Under the pieces are notes generated by a model that worked only from the letters and a program-made list of their open reading frames with translations, was not told the DNA's origin and made no database searches. A stretch of 64,000 bases of DNA from the NCBI GenBank assembly GCA_047600805.1, contig JASGKG010000001.1, forward strand, positions 1,550,001 through 1,614,000. Direction: 5' to 3'. A program made the position numbers and the translations under genes. Source of the DNA: JADKHC01 sp047600805 (GTDB lineage Bacteria; Verrucomicrobiota; Verrucomicrobiia; Opitutales; Opitutaceae). Below are positions 18,040-27,235 of this stretch, piece after piece. The first letter of the stretch is position 1; the number at the start of each line of letters is the position of its first letter.

Positions 18040-18639
18040 TTAGCGGGTCATCGTAAAAATACCCAAAAGCGCGGCGGCGAAAACCACCCACAGCAACAAC
18101 GTGCTGAGAATGGGAGTCTTCTCGATTTGCTCCAACGTCTCGCCGGCTGCTTCGCTGAACGCGCCGAGATCGATTTTGCGCGGGACCATGTTGGACACCG
18201 ACATGTCGGGGCCGGCTTCCATTGAACTCGCCTTCATCGCAGCTCTAAAATCATCAGGCACGTTCTCGCGCTGAAGGAATGCGTAGGGCCATTTTTCAGG
18301 GCCGTCCGACAGCAGCAGCGCGACGCGACCCGCAGCGGGAACCCGATCTTCGGGAAGTTCGGCCGTTCCGAGAACCTCTTTGAACCACGCGGTCATGACT
18401 GCTTCACACTCGTCCGCCGCCAACGTCGTCGGATCGAGCGCTGGGTTTTGCGCATGGCGCCGAGCGGCGCGCTCCAGAATCGTTTGGATCAAGCGACTCT
18501 GATGCAGCCGATTGTGGATACGGTGCGCACGAAGATAATCCTCAACCCTGACGTAAGCCGCGTTCCACGCCTCCATCGTCCCCGTACGGGGACGAAAGGT
18601 GTTCAGCGGTGCGTCTACGGATTCCAAAGGTAGCTCCAT
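18040..18639 (-). CDS. OpgH-associated membrane-anchored protein (possible split OpgH N-terminus)
   Basis: A 199-residue protein between opgG and opgH. It has a mostly helical cytoplasmic part, with EAWNAAYVRVEDYLRAHRIH and NRLHQSRLIQTILERAARRH as the most conserved-looking stretches, and one membrane anchor near the C-terminus (TPILSTLLLWVVFAAALLGI). Its start overlaps the 3' end of opgG by 25 bp and its stop is 22 bp before opgH. By position, it may supply the N-terminal cytoplasmic portion that OpgH of proteobacteria carries on one chain. That is inference; I do not recognise a named family. Confidence 0.75.
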   Translation of the reverse strand: MELPLESVDAPLNTFRPRTGTMEAWNAAYVRVEDYLRAHRIHNRLHQSRLIQTILERAARRHAQNPALDPTTLAADECEAVMTAWFKEVLGTAELPEDRVPAAGRVALLLSDGPEKWPYAFLQRENVPDDFRAAMKASSMEAGPDMSVSNMVPRKIDLGAFSEAAGETLEQIEKTPILSTLLLWVVFAAALLGIFTMTR

Positions 18640-20135
18640 GTCTCGGTAAGGATATGGGGCTCACGCTTTAAGAAGCAACGGAGTTCCACCGGTTTCCCGC
18701 TTCCGTCCGGTTTTATTGAAAACGCTACACGCCAGGTTCCGCTGTAGATATTCTTCTGAATACTTTGGTGGACGAGTTTGGCGCCTTCACCCGCGGAAAC
18801 GATTGCCTCAATTCCGGAATCCTGGCCGCGCGTATGCAAATAGGGACTGTCAAAATCCACCCAAAAGCGTTCGAGGTCGGGCTCGTGCGTTTTCGAATGG
18901 CCGATACGCGTGGCAACGGCGAAACCTGCAGGTGGTTTCTTTCCGCCAGTACCTTCGATAAACCAGTGTAATTTATACTCGAACTCGATCGGCTCACCCG
19001 GCGCGGGAAGTTTCTCGGGCACCCAAAAAGCGACGATGTTGTCGTTGGTTTCGTCCGGTGTCGGCAGTTCCACCAACCGCACGGCGCCTCTACCCCATTG
19101 CCCCACCGGTTCTACCCACGTGCTCGGCCTCAAGTGATACGCGGCTTCCAAATCTTCGTAGTTTGCAAAGGTCCGGTCGCGCTGGATCAAGCCAAAGCCT
19201 TTCGGATTCTCGTCGTTAAACGAAGTCACGCGCACCGTCGCGGGATTCACGAGCGCGCGCCATAACCATTCTCCACTGCCACGCTCCAACAACAAGCCAT
19301 CGGAGTCATGCACCTCGGGCCGGAGATCGCCTTCTTTGCTCGGGCTGTTTTCGCCGTGCCAAAACATGCTCGTCAGCGGCGCCATGCCAAAGGTTTTAAC
19401 CGAGGAGCCAGCCCTCTGATAAACAGCGGCGCGCACCTGCATAACGGTGGATGCGCCTGGTGTAATGATAAACCGATACGCACCGGTAACGCTTGGACTG
19501 TCCATCAAAGCGTACATTGTCAGTTCCTTCGAATCGGGCTGCGGTTTCACCACCCAGAATTCTTCGAAGATCGGAAATTCCTCACCGGCGGGATCGGCCG
19601 TGTTCAACGCCAAGCCACGAGCCGACATGCCATAACGCATCGCTTGGCCCAAAGCCCTGAAATAACTGGCGCCCTGGAAAACGGCTAGTTCATCCAGATA
19701 GTTGGGGTTGTTCAGCGCGTAATGGATGCGGAAACCCGTGAAGCCCATATCCGACGGAATGCGTCCGATCGAACGAGCCTTCATGTTGTACTCAAAGAAC
19801 CGCGGGTTGAAATCGATCGATCGTACGTCGCCACGATCAACTTCCGAAACCTGCACGGTCTTGGTGTAAATGAAGCCGGGATGGAAAAATTGAAGTTGGA
19901 AAGGCAACTGCTCGCGTTTCCACCACGCACGGTTCGTGTCGAAACGAATCTCGCGATAGAGGTCGTAGCTCAAATCCTGCAGTTCCTTCGGAACCCGAGA
20001 CGGACGAGCCGCGTACGGTTTGGCCGCGAGGGTTTTTGCGCGGAATTGCAGCACTTCGAAATCGAACGGCACATCTGCGGCCGAGATTTTGGCCAGGCTA
20101 AGACAGCAAAGGACAGCGAGTGTCAGGCGTTTCAT
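18615..20135 (-). CDS. opgG: Periplasmic glucans biosynthesis protein OpgG (MdoG)
   Basis: Periplasmic protein needed for branching or release of osmoregulated glucans made by OpgH. Starting at the ATG at 20135 gives 506 residues with a signal peptide MKRLTLAVLCCLSLAKISA. Family motifs follow: VPFDFEVLQFRAKTLAAKPY, the aromatic-rich FFEYNMKARSIGRIPSDMGFTGFR, SYFRALGQAMRYGMSARGLALNT, SMFWHGEN and AYHLRPSTWVEP. The frame runs further upstream but that part overlaps the udg gene. The stop of udg overlaps this start as ATGA. OpgG and OpgD are paralogues; the operon with opgH favours OpgG. Confidence 0.94.
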   Translation of the reverse strand: MKRLTLAVLCCLSLAKISAADVPFDFEVLQFRAKTLAAKPYAARPSRVPKELQDLSYDLYREIRFDTNRAWWKREQLPFQLQFFHPGFIYTKTVQVSEVDRGDVRSIDFNPRFFEYNMKARSIGRIPSDMGFTGFRIHYALNNPNYLDELAVFQGASYFRALGQAMRYGMSARGLALNTADPAGEEFPIFEEFWVVKPQPDSKELTMYALMDSPSVTGAYRFIITPGASTVMQVRAAVYQRAGSSVKTFGMAPLTSMFWHGENSPSKEGDLRPEVHDSDGLLLERGSGEWLWRALVNPATVRVTSFNDENPKGFGLIQRDRTFANYEDLEAAYHLRPSTWVEPVGQWGRGAVRLVELPTPDETNDNIVAFWVPEKLPAPGEPIEFEYKLHWFIEGTGGKKPPAGFAVATRIGHSKTHEPDLERFWVDFDSPYLHTRGQDSGIEAIVSAGEGAKLVHQSIQKNIYSGTWRVAFSIKPDGSGKPVELRCFLKREPHILTETWSYLWNP

Positions 20136-21091
20136 TTTTCGAGAAAGAAATTCCGTTGTTTTTCGGTGATCGGGAGCGAGGCGCGTTCCATGACTTTCAG
20201 CAAATCTTCCCAAATCGCCCGCTTCGAGCGATTGGTGGGATTGCGTAAGATGTAAGAGGGATGGTAGGTCACCATGACCGGCTTTTCGGCAAACAGTTTC
20301 CATTGGCTGCGAATTTCGCCCAAAGTTTTGAACGAACCCGAACCGAACAATCCCTGCACAGCTGTCGAACCAAGTGCAACAATGATCTCCGGATTAACTA
20401 TTTCCAGCTGAGCCCTGAGATACGGCAGGCAATAATTCATCTCTTCAGCGGTAGGCGGCCGATTCCCGATTTGCACACCGTTGGCGGTTAAGGGCAGTTG
20501 CGGACGCCAATTCATGATGTTGCCGATGTAAACGTCGCTGCGCTTCAGGCCCATGCCCTGGATCATCTTCGTCAGCAACTGTCCGGCAGGACCAACGAAT
20601 GGCTCGCCTTGGTCCTCTTCTTCGGCACCAGGAGCCTCGCCGCAGAAAAAAATCCGCGCGTCGAGATCACCTACCCCGAGCACGACCTTTTTCCCGGGCC
20701 GCACATGCGCTTTGCAGACGGGATCGTTCTGCACGAGCTGCAGAAGCGCGTTCCAACGCGTCTGTTTGTCACCGGCCGGCAACTGTATCTTAGGAGGAAA
20801 AGGCAGCGGCTCGGCACCGGCAGGAGCCATCGGTTTAACCGTGAATTTCGGCGCAGGCGGCTCGTAAGCTCGCGGTGCGGCCACCGGCGGAGGCTCCGCG
20901 GGAGCATGTGCAACCGACCTTGCTTTTTCCTCCACGGCCGCGGCTTTTTCAGCCTTCGGAGCACGCTGGGAACGCGCCTGCACAACCTTTCTCAACGCTG
21001 CCACACTCTCGTCCGAGACAACGATGGATTTCACGCCCGATGCTCGCAGGCGTTTTAACTCTTCGGTGAGGGCGTCTAGCGCGGCGCGCAT
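20132..21091 (-). CDS. Family 4-like uracil-DNA glycosylase with altered Fe-S cysteines
   Basis: Removes uracil from DNA. The glycosylase domain occupies about residues 110-310 of 319: FFCGEAPGAEEEDQGEPFVGPAGQLL (active-site motif A), NIMNWRPQ, EEMNYCLPYL, IVALGSTAVQGLF and the motif B HPSYILRN. The first 100 residues are an Ala/Pro/Lys-rich low-complexity linker. Family 4 enzymes hold a 4Fe-4S cluster with four cysteines; here I see Cys126 (in CKAH, so Cys-x-x-His), Trp195 where the family has Cys in the KCRP motif, and Cys221. The cluster may be lost or altered. It lies between ribE and opgG, overlapping opgG by 4 bp. Confidence 0.87.
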   Translation of the reverse strand: MRAALDALTEELKRLRASGVKSIVVSDESVAALRKVVQARSQRAPKAEKAAAVEEKARSVAHAPAEPPPVAAPRAYEPPAPKFTVKPMAPAGAEPLPFPPKIQLPAGDKQTRWNALLQLVQNDPVCKAHVRPGKKVVLGVGDLDARIFFCGEAPGAEEEDQGEPFVGPAGQLLTKMIQGMGLKRSDVYIGNIMNWRPQLPLTANGVQIGNRPPTAEEMNYCLPYLRAQLEIVNPEIIVALGSTAVQGLFGSGSFKTLGEIRSQWKLFAEKPVMVTYHPSYILRNPTNRSKRAIWEDLLKVMERASLPITEKQRNFFLEK

Positions 21092-21094
21092 GGA

Positions 21095-21697
21095 TCAGTT
21101 CGAACGTGTGTAGGGACCGACGAGCTTTTCGACGTACTTACCCAACAAGTCGAATTCCAAATTTACGGAATTTCCAACCCGTTTGCTATGCAGGTTCGTC
21201 ACCTGAATCGTATGGGGAATCAACCATACCGCCAAGGTGTCGCCTTCGGTCTCAGCAACGGTTAGCGAAATGCCGTCAATCGCGATGCTCCCTTTGTGCA
21301 CGAGATAGCGCCCGCAACCGCTAGGTCCGCGGAGCTTCAGATAATGATCTTTGCCGCGCTGCTCGAAAATTTCGATTTTCCCCAAACCATCGACGTGGCC
21401 ACTGACAAAATGACCGCCAACCTTTCCGTCGAACCGCAAACTGCGCTCCAAGTTCACGGCGGCACCAGCGCCGATCTCCGCGAAATTCGTCAGACGCCGC
21501 GTTTCCTCAAGGACGTCGAATTCCAGATGCGTCGCGTCGAATTTCACGACCGTCAGGCAACAACCATTCACCGCGATACTGTCCCCCACGGCGAGATTTT
21601 GCAGGACGGTCTTTGCCGCGATACGAAGCCGCCAAGAGGCCGTTCCTTGAACAAAGCTCTCAACACGACCTGTTTCTTCAACAATTCCGGTGAACAT
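21095..21697 (-). CDS. ribE: Riboflavin synthase alpha chain
   Basis: Dismutates two 6,7-dimethyl-8-ribityllumazine molecules to riboflavin. The 200-residue protein is an internal duplication of two lumazine-binding barrels: MFTGIVEETGRVESF opens the first, GDSIAVNGCCLTV gives its ligand loop, VGGHFVSGHVDGLGKI opens the second and KGSIAIDGISLTV is its ligand loop. No other rib gene is nearby. It heads the minus-strand run, with udg starting 3 bp after it. I saw no FMN riboswitch in the 170 bp upstream. Confidence 0.96.
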   Translation of the reverse strand: MFTGIVEETGRVESFVQGTASWRLRIAAKTVLQNLAVGDSIAVNGCCLTVVKFDATHLEFDVLEETRRLTNFAEIGAGAAVNLERSLRFDGKVGGHFVSGHVDGLGKIEIFEQRGKDHYLKLRGPSGCGRYLVHKGSIAIDGISLTVAETEGDTLAVWLIPHTIQVTNLHSKRVGNSVNLEFDLLGKYVEKLVGPYTRSN

Positions 21698-21865
21698 AAA
21701 AACGGACTATAGTGTGAACTCGAGCGGCGGAAATCTCGAAATCATCGTGCCTCTCTTTTTCGGGCTTGCCAGCTGGCAAACGGTTAACCAAGGGCGCGTA
21801 AGCCGCTTCGGTTTTGAGTTGGCCAGTGAGCCCGAGCCAGCCAGTTTCTGCACAAAAACTTTTCA

Positions 21866-23692
21866 TTGAGACGTTCCCTGATCGCCCTCCTTTTCGCGGT
21901 CGCCGCCGCGCTGCCGTGCTATGTCATCCAACGTGGAGAATTCTTCCTGGAACTCTCTGTGCATGCGGCCCAAGCCGGGGCGGTGGTTTTGTACGTTGAT
22001 CAGGGCAGAGGCTTCAATGACGACGACCAGTTCAACCTCTCGCTCGATCCGCAAGCCGCCGGCGGAAAGCATCGCTTCACACTTCCGACCGGTAAATACC
22101 GCGGACTGCGGGTGGATTTCGTCGAGGTCCCGGGATCGATCGAGATCAGCGATCTGAATATTTTCACGCGAGAAGGAGCGTTGGTCCGATCTCTGCCGAT
22201 AGCGGATTTTAAGGCGACAGGATTATCGACAATGGTTGTCCCCGGCGTACTCCGAATTGCGCCGAACGCAGCGACGAACACTCCGAGTATAGAGCAGCAG
22301 TTTTCATCGCCGTTTTTTCTTGGGCCTGGGACGCTGTTCTACGCAAGAACATGGATCGCTCTCCCGGTCTTTTTCCTCGTCGGCGGGCTTGCTTGGCTTT
22401 TTCAGCGGCCTCCGGCACCAACGCTGGAGTGGGTAAAAAAACTCGGGCGCGATGTCTCGGGTGTTGGCCTAGATAATCCTAAAACTGCGACACGCTGGAT
22501 CTGTTGGGCAACGATCGTCTTGGCAGGCGTTGTTCTTTTCGCACGCATGCCGGACCGACTGCTGCACCCTCAATTCTACGCCGAGGACGGGTATTTCTAC
22601 GCCTGCGCGCTTATCGACGGAGCCAAAGCTTTGTTCACGCCGTACGGCGGTTACTTGCTGACTGCGGATCGAATCATCGCGGCGGCGGCCGCACATTTAC
22701 CCGCCCTTTACGTGCCGGCGTTTTTCAATTTTTCCGCGTTCTTGGTGACGCTTGGCGTGCTCAGCCGCGTTTTCTCGGCCCGTCTAAAGACGCCACTGAA
22801 GCCGCTCCTCGTGCTCACCGTGGTGATGATTCCGCGCCCTCAGGATATTTTCCTAACTATTACTAATATCCAGTGGGTGCTGGCTCTGGCGCTGCTGCTG
22901 TTGCTCTTTTCGGAAGACGCCAAGACCTGGGCGCAACACGCTTACGATTGCACGGCGGCCGTCATCATTGGCCTTACGGGAGTTTTCTCCGTACTGCTGT
23001 GCCCTTTTTTCCTCTGGCGTGCGGTTTGTCGAAAGACTCACGCAAGCATTCTCGTCGCGGGGCTCGTCGCGACCACGGCAGCGGTACAGAGCTGGGTCGT
23101 GTTTTCCGCACCGAAAAATATTTCCGAATCAATGCCATTCTCGGCGTTAACCATTGTCAAAATAGTCGGACTGCGGCTCTTCTGCCTGCCCTTCGGTGGA
23201 CCTTGGCTGGAGCACCCTTGGAGAAAAACACTTCCGCTATTCGCGTTGGTAAGCGTCGTCTGGGCGCTATTTTTGATCCGACGCGGTCCCTATGGCTGTT
23301 CTCAAGCCGACGACCATCGGAACGCGTATGACGGCGTTTCGCGAGGACTAATTTTGGCAGTGATCGCGGTTTTGTTTTCAGCCTCTCTCTATCGCTACAA
23401 AGACATGCTGCCTCTGTACCTCAAAATTGGATACACTCGGTACTTTTACCTACCGCAAATACTTTTTGTGTGGCTCTGTATTTTCGATCTGCAGACCAGG
23501 GGGCTGCGGCGGTATATCGCATCGGCCGCCATATACGCGTTTTTGTTAACCGGACTTTTTACATTCAGGCTCGAACCTTACATTAGATACGATTGGAGAG
23601 GGGCTGCGAAATCCATCGATCAAAGGCGGGACGTATCGGTTCCCATCAACCCTGTCGGCTGGCACTGCAACATCACATCCCAAAGAAACTGA
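21866..23692 (+). CDS. Polytopic membrane protein of unknown function
   Basis: A 608-residue inner-membrane protein with an N-terminal exported domain and about ten hydrophobic segments. After a signal-anchor (RSLIALLFAVAAALPCYVI), residues 20-145 look like a beta-rich extracytoplasmic domain. The remainder is multi-pass, with FYAEDGYFYACALIDGAKALFTPYGGYLL after the third segment, a layout reminiscent of GT-C type membrane transferases, where an acidic first loop is catalytic. That is only an analogy. It begins with TTG at 21866; I found no better upstream start. The following sequence (23787-24430) is a decayed paralogue. Confidence 0.75.
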   Translation: MRRSLIALLFAVAAALPCYVIQRGEFFLELSVHAAQAGAVVLYVDQGRGFNDDDQFNLSLDPQAAGGKHRFTLPTGKYRGLRVDFVEVPGSIEISDLNIFTREGALVRSLPIADFKATGLSTMVVPGVLRIAPNAATNTPSIEQQFSSPFFLGPGTLFYARTWIALPVFFLVGGLAWLFQRPPAPTLEWVKKLGRDVSGVGLDNPKTATRWICWATIVLAGVVLFARMPDRLLHPQFYAEDGYFYACALIDGAKALFTPYGGYLLTADRIIAAAAAHLPALYVPAFFNFSAFLVTLGVLSRVFSARLKTPLKPLLVLTVVMIPRPQDIFLTITNIQWVLALALLLLLFSEDAKTWAQHAYDCTAAVIIGLTGVFSVLLCPFFLWRAVCRKTHASILVAGLVATTAAVQSWVVFSAPKNISESMPFSALTIVKIVGLRLFCLPFGGPWLEHPWRKTLPLFALVSVVWALFLIRRGPYGCSQADDHRNAYDGVSRGLILAVIAVLFSASLYRYKDMLPLYLKIGYTRYFYLPQILFVWLCIFDLQTRGLRRYIASAAIYAFLLTGLFTFRLEPYIRYDWRGAAKSIDQRRDVSVPINPVGWHCNITSQRN

Positions 23693-23786
23693 ATCAGCCT
23701 CAATTTTGTGGAGCGCCATATTCTAAACTACTGAGTCGCGATCAAAAAGTCTCAGCGCCTCAATTTAACCTCCAAGAGGCTCACCA

Positions 23787-24430
23787 ATAACTATACGATC
23801 GTCGCCGGCCTGTCCGGCGTGTACTCCGTTTTGCTTCTGCCGTTCTTTGCCGGGAGGGCCTTTGTACGGAAGACGAAGGACAGTGTTCTTCTCTTGAGCA
23901 TCGTCGGCGCCACTGCGGCGTTCAAATTTATCTTGTCGCCACGACGGCGCACCCGATGGACAAAGTTGCAGATTTTTCCATCTTGAACGCTGTTCGGGTA
24001 ATTGCGCATCGGCATTTCTGCCAGCCTTTTGGTGTGTCCATGGTTGGAGCATTGCCGCGAAGAAAACCTGCTTTTCTTTGCAGGAGTTTTGGCGGTCTGG
24101 ATAGTTCTGCTTTTGCTAGTCGCGCAAAGATATCGATGGCGTGAAGCCCTTCTCAAAAACGGCGGCACACGGTATTTTTTCCTAGCCGAAGTAATGCTTC
24201 TGTGGCTCATCATTTTTGAGCTGCGGTCCTCGAAGGTGTGGCGGCGCTGGTTGGCCGTCGCCGCGAGCTACGCCTACTTAGTCACCGCGATCTATACTTT
24301 CCGTCTGCCGCCTTACGTCGATTATCATTGGAGCAACTACGCTCCGGCCTTGGATCAAGGTAAAGACGTATGGATGCCCATTAATCCCCCTGGGTGGCGC
24401 GCTCATTTTGGGGAGCGAAAAGTTAAGTAG
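23787..24430 (+). pseudogene. 5'-truncated, frameshifted paralogue of the 21866-23692 membrane protein
   Basis: Translating successive frames gives pieces that line up with the C-terminal third of the preceding protein. NYTIVAGLSGVYSVLLLPFF matches CTAAVIIGLTGVFSVLLCPFF; then FSILNAVRVI with HFCQPFG matches FSALTIVKIV with LFCLPFG; then, in a third frame from about 24030, CPWLEHCREENLLFFAGVLAVW and the closing TFRLPPYVDYHW with MPINPPGW match GPWLEHPWRKTLPLFALVSVVW, TFRLEPYIRYDW and VPINPVGW. At least two frame changes and the loss of about 360 N-terminal residues make it non-functional as a whole, although the final 142-codon frame from 24002 is open. It indicates an old tandem duplication. 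Confidence 0.8.
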
Positions 24431-24511
24431 CATCGCTGCTTCGATATTCGTTCGCACCATTGACGCCCCCGGCGCGGTTGTTTCATCGTGTCCGTTTCAA
24501 TTTATCCGATG

Positions 24512-27079
24512 GCCACGCAAAGCACCGACTACAACTTCACCGCGATCGAACCGCACTGGCAGTCGATCTGGGAGAAAAACCACACGTTCCACGCCAAAAA
24601 CGATACGTCGAAGCCGAAATTCTACGCGCTCGACATGTTTCCCTACCCGTCCGGCGCCGGCCTTCACATCGGCCATCCCGAAGGTTATACCGCGACCGAC
24701 ATCATCAGCCGCGCAAAACGCGCCCAGGGTTTCAACGTCCTCCATCCGATCGGCTGGGACGCTTTCGGCCTTCCCGCCGAACAGCACGCGGTAAAAACCG
24801 GCACGCACCCCGCGTCCAACACCCAAAACAACATCGCCAATTTCCGTCGTCAGTTAAAGGCCCTCGGCTTCAGCTACGATTGGGACCGCGAGGTCGACAC
24901 GACCGACCCGAAATACTTCAAATGGACGCAATGGATTTTCCTGCAGCTTTTCAAACGCGGCCTCGCCTACGTCGACGAGCGCCCCGTCTGGTGGTGCCCG
25001 GAACTCCGCACGGTCCTCGCCAATGAAGAGGTCGTCGACGGTAAATCCGAGGTCGGCAATTTCCCAGTCGAGCGCAAAAATCTCCGTCAATGGGTTCTGC
25101 GCATCACGGCCTACGCTGATCGCCTGCTCTCCGATTTGAAAGACGTCGATTGGCCCGACTCCACCAAGCGCATGCAGGAAGCGTGGATCGGCCGCAGTGA
25201 AGGTGCCGAACTACTCTTCAAGCTAGAAAACGAAAAGCTCGGCGATCTGAAGGTTTTCACGACGCGCCCGGACACCGTTTACGGCGTCACCTACATGGTC
25301 GTTGCGCCCGAGCATCCGCTCGTTGAAGCGCTGACCACCCCTGAGCAGCGTGAACAAGTTGCAACCTACAAAAAGAGGGCTGCCGCCAAGAGCGATCTCG
25401 AACGGACCGATCTCGCCAAGGAAAAATCCGGCGTTTTCTCCGGTTCCTACGCGATCAATCCCGCCAACGGCACCCGCGTTCCGATCTGGATCGCTGACTA
25501 CGTCCTCATGGGCTACGGCACCGGGGCCATCATGGCCGTGCCCGCGCACGACGAGCGTGACTACGATTTCGCCGTTCAGTTCAAGCTGCCGATCATCCAA
25601 GTCATCGATTCCGGCAAGCCCGACCAAAAGCTGCCGTTCATTGCCGATGGCAAGTTGATCAATTCCGGTCCCCACAGCGGCCTCGATTGGAACGACGCCA
25701 AGAAGAAAATCACCGCGGACTTCACTGCAAAGCGCGTGGGCAAGGCCACCGTCAACTACAAGCTCCGTGACTGGTTGTTCTCACGTCAGCGCTACTGGGG
25801 CGAACCCTTCCCGATCGTCTGGGTCAGCGAAGCCGACTACCTGAAGTCGATGCTGGCGCGCCAGGCCGACGTCCCCGAAACACCCGTCACCTACAAGAGC
25901 GAGGGCCACGTTTACTACGCGCTTCCGCTGCCCGCTGCAGCCCTTCCGCTCACGCTGCCCGACGTGCAATCGTACCTGCCGAGCGGCACTGGCGAAAGCC
26001 CGCTGGCAAACGTAACCGAATGGCTCGAAATTTGGATCAACTACGAGACCGGCACCGCCGTTCCCGCCTCCGCGCCCAAGCCGGCCGGCGACACGTGGAT
26101 TCGCGCCCGCCGCGAAACCAACACCATGCCTCAGTGGGCTGGTTCGTGTTGGTACTATCTGCGCTATCTCGATCCAAAAAATGAAAAGGCGATCGCTTCT
26201 CCCGAACTCCTTAAATATTGGGGCGTGCCCGATCTCTATGTCGGTGGCGCCGAACACGCGGTGCTGCACCTGCTCTACGCACGTTTCTGGCACAAAGTCC
26301 TCTTCGACGAGGGCATCGTGCCGCAGGCCGAACCATTTAAGAAGCTCTTCCATCAAGGCATCATCCTCGGCGAAGACGGCGAGAAGATGTCGAAGAGCCG
26401 CGGCAACACCGTCAATCCCGACGACATCATCAAGTCCCACGGCGCAGACACCCTGCGCCTGTACCTGATGTTCCTCGGGCCGTTGGAAGCCATGAAGCCG
26501 TGGAACCCGCGCGGCATCGAGGGCGTGCACCGCTTCCTCCAGAAAATTTGGCGCGAAATCATCGGCGAAAACGGCGCGCTCAATCCGAAGGTCTCCGACT
26601 CCGCCGCCGAACCAGCTGAGCTCACCAAGGCACTTCACGAGACGATCAAGAAAGTCACTGAGGACATCGATGGACTTCGCTTCAACACAGCGATTTCGCA
26701 AATGATGATTTTTGCAAACGCACTCCAGAAAGCGCCGGCTGTCAGTCGCGCGACCGCAAAGGCCATCGTGCAGCTCGTCGCGCCGTTTGCCCCGCATTTC
26801 GGCGAAGAACTCTGGGAATGTCTCGGCGGCCAAGGTTCCGTGCTGGATGCGGCCTGGCCGAAGTTCGACGCCGCCAAGCTCGTTGCTTCCGAGATAAAGC
26901 TCGTCGTTCAGGTGAACGGCAAGATGCGTGGAGAACTCATGGTCGCGCCAAGCATCACGCAAGACGCCGCACTCGAACTCGCCAAAGCCGACGCGAAAGT
27001 TGTTCCGCACCTCGCCGGCAAAGAGATCAAACGCGTCATCTACGTGCCCGGGCGAATCCTGAACATCGTCGTCGGGTAA
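24512..27079 (+). CDS. leuS: Leucyl-tRNA synthetase
   Basis: Charges tRNA-Leu; class I synthetase with an editing domain. The 855-residue protein has the HIGH motif as HIGH at 52-55 (in GLHIGHPEGYTATD), the GWDAFGLPAEQHAV block, the editing CP1 region with TTRPDTVYGVTYMVVAPEHPL and the AVPAHDERDYDF motif, and KMSKS at 625-629. The C-terminal anticodon-binding and KMRGELMV segments are complete. I start at the ATG at 24512 (MATQSTDYNFTAIEPHWQ); an in-frame GTG at 24488 would add 8 residues. A strong terminator follows. Confidence 0.97.
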   Translation, partial: ATQSTDYNFTAIEPHWQSIWEKNHTFHAKNDTSKPKFYALDMFPYPSGAGLHIGHPEGYTATDIISRAKRAQGFNVLHPIGWDAFGLPAEQHAVKTGTHPASNTQNNIANFRRQLKALGFSYDWDREVDTTDPKYFKWTQWIFLQLFKRGLAYVDERPVWWCPELRTVLANEEVVDGKSEVGNFPVERKNLRQWVLRITAYADRLLSDLKDVDWPDSTKRMQEAWIGRSEGAELLFKLENEKLGDLKVFTTRPDTVYGVTYMVVAPEHPLVEALTTPEQREQVATYKKRAAAKSDLERTDLAKEKSGVFSGSYAINPANGTRVPIWIADYVLMGYGTGAIMAVPAHDERDYDFAVQFKLPIIQVIDSGKPDQKLPFIADGKLINSGPHSGLDWNDAKKKITADFTAKRVGKATVNYKLRDWLFSRQRYWGEPFPIVWVSEADYLKSMLARQADVPETPVTYKSEGHVYYALPLPAAALPLTLPDVQSYLPSGTGESPLANVTEWLEIWINYETGTAVPASAPKPAGDTWIRARRETNTMPQWAGSCWYYLRYLDPKNEKAIASPELLKYWGVPDLYVGGAEHAVLHLLYARFWHKVLFDEGIVPQAEPFKKLFHQGIILGEDGEKMSKSRGNTVNPDDIIKSHGADTLRLYLMFLGPLEAMKPWNPRGIEGVHRFLQKIWREIIGENGALNPKVSDSAAEPAELTKALHETIKKVTEDIDGLRFNTAISQMMIFANALQKAPAVSRATAKAIVQLVAPFAPHFGEELWECLGGQGSVLDAAWPKFDAAKLVASEIKLVVQVNGKMRGELMVAPSITQDAALELAKADAKVVPHLAGKEIKRVIYVPGRILNIVVG

Positions 27080-27107
27080 CCGCCCGCAGATAGTTTGCCC
27101 TTCCCTC

Positions 27108-27136
27108 ACGCCCGCCATTTCGGCGGGCGTTTTTGT
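27108..27136 (+). terminator. Intrinsic terminator of leuS
   Basis: ACGCCCGCC and GGCGGGCGT form a 9-bp perfect stem around a short ATTTC loop, followed by a T run. It begins 29 bp after the leuS stop. Confidence 0.92.
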
Positions 27137-27184
27137 TTATCCGGAAACGGCCCCGGGTTTTTGGAGAATTTTGTACGGTCGCCG

Positions 27185-27213
27185 TTCGGTTCGGAAATGG
27201 CCGGCTGCTTAAG
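27185..27213 (+). promoter_or_regulatory. Shared 29-bp upstream motif, copy 1
   Basis: This 29-bp sequence (TTCGGTTC, then GAA, then CGGCTGC, ending TAAG) ends 22 bp before the start codon of the small membrane protein gene at 27236. A copy matching 24 of 29 positions occurs at 28073-28101, also ending exactly 22 bp before a start codon. The fixed distance suggests a promoter or a transcript leader element; a target of the ECF sigma factor encoded at 29039 is one possibility. Confidence 0.5.
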
Positions 27214-27235
27214 GAAAGCACCACCGTACGCAGCC

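Noticed and set aside
21698..21865. FMN riboswitch before ribE
   Set aside because: The upstream 170 bp lacks the conserved FMN element core sequences and stem pattern.
24002..24430. Independent 142-residue membrane protein gene
   Set aside because: The frame is only the tail of a frameshifted paralogue of the preceding gene, so I report it within the pseudogene.
25781..27118. 445-codon minus-strand frame opposite leuS
   Set aside because: Shadow of leuS, no protein-like motifs.
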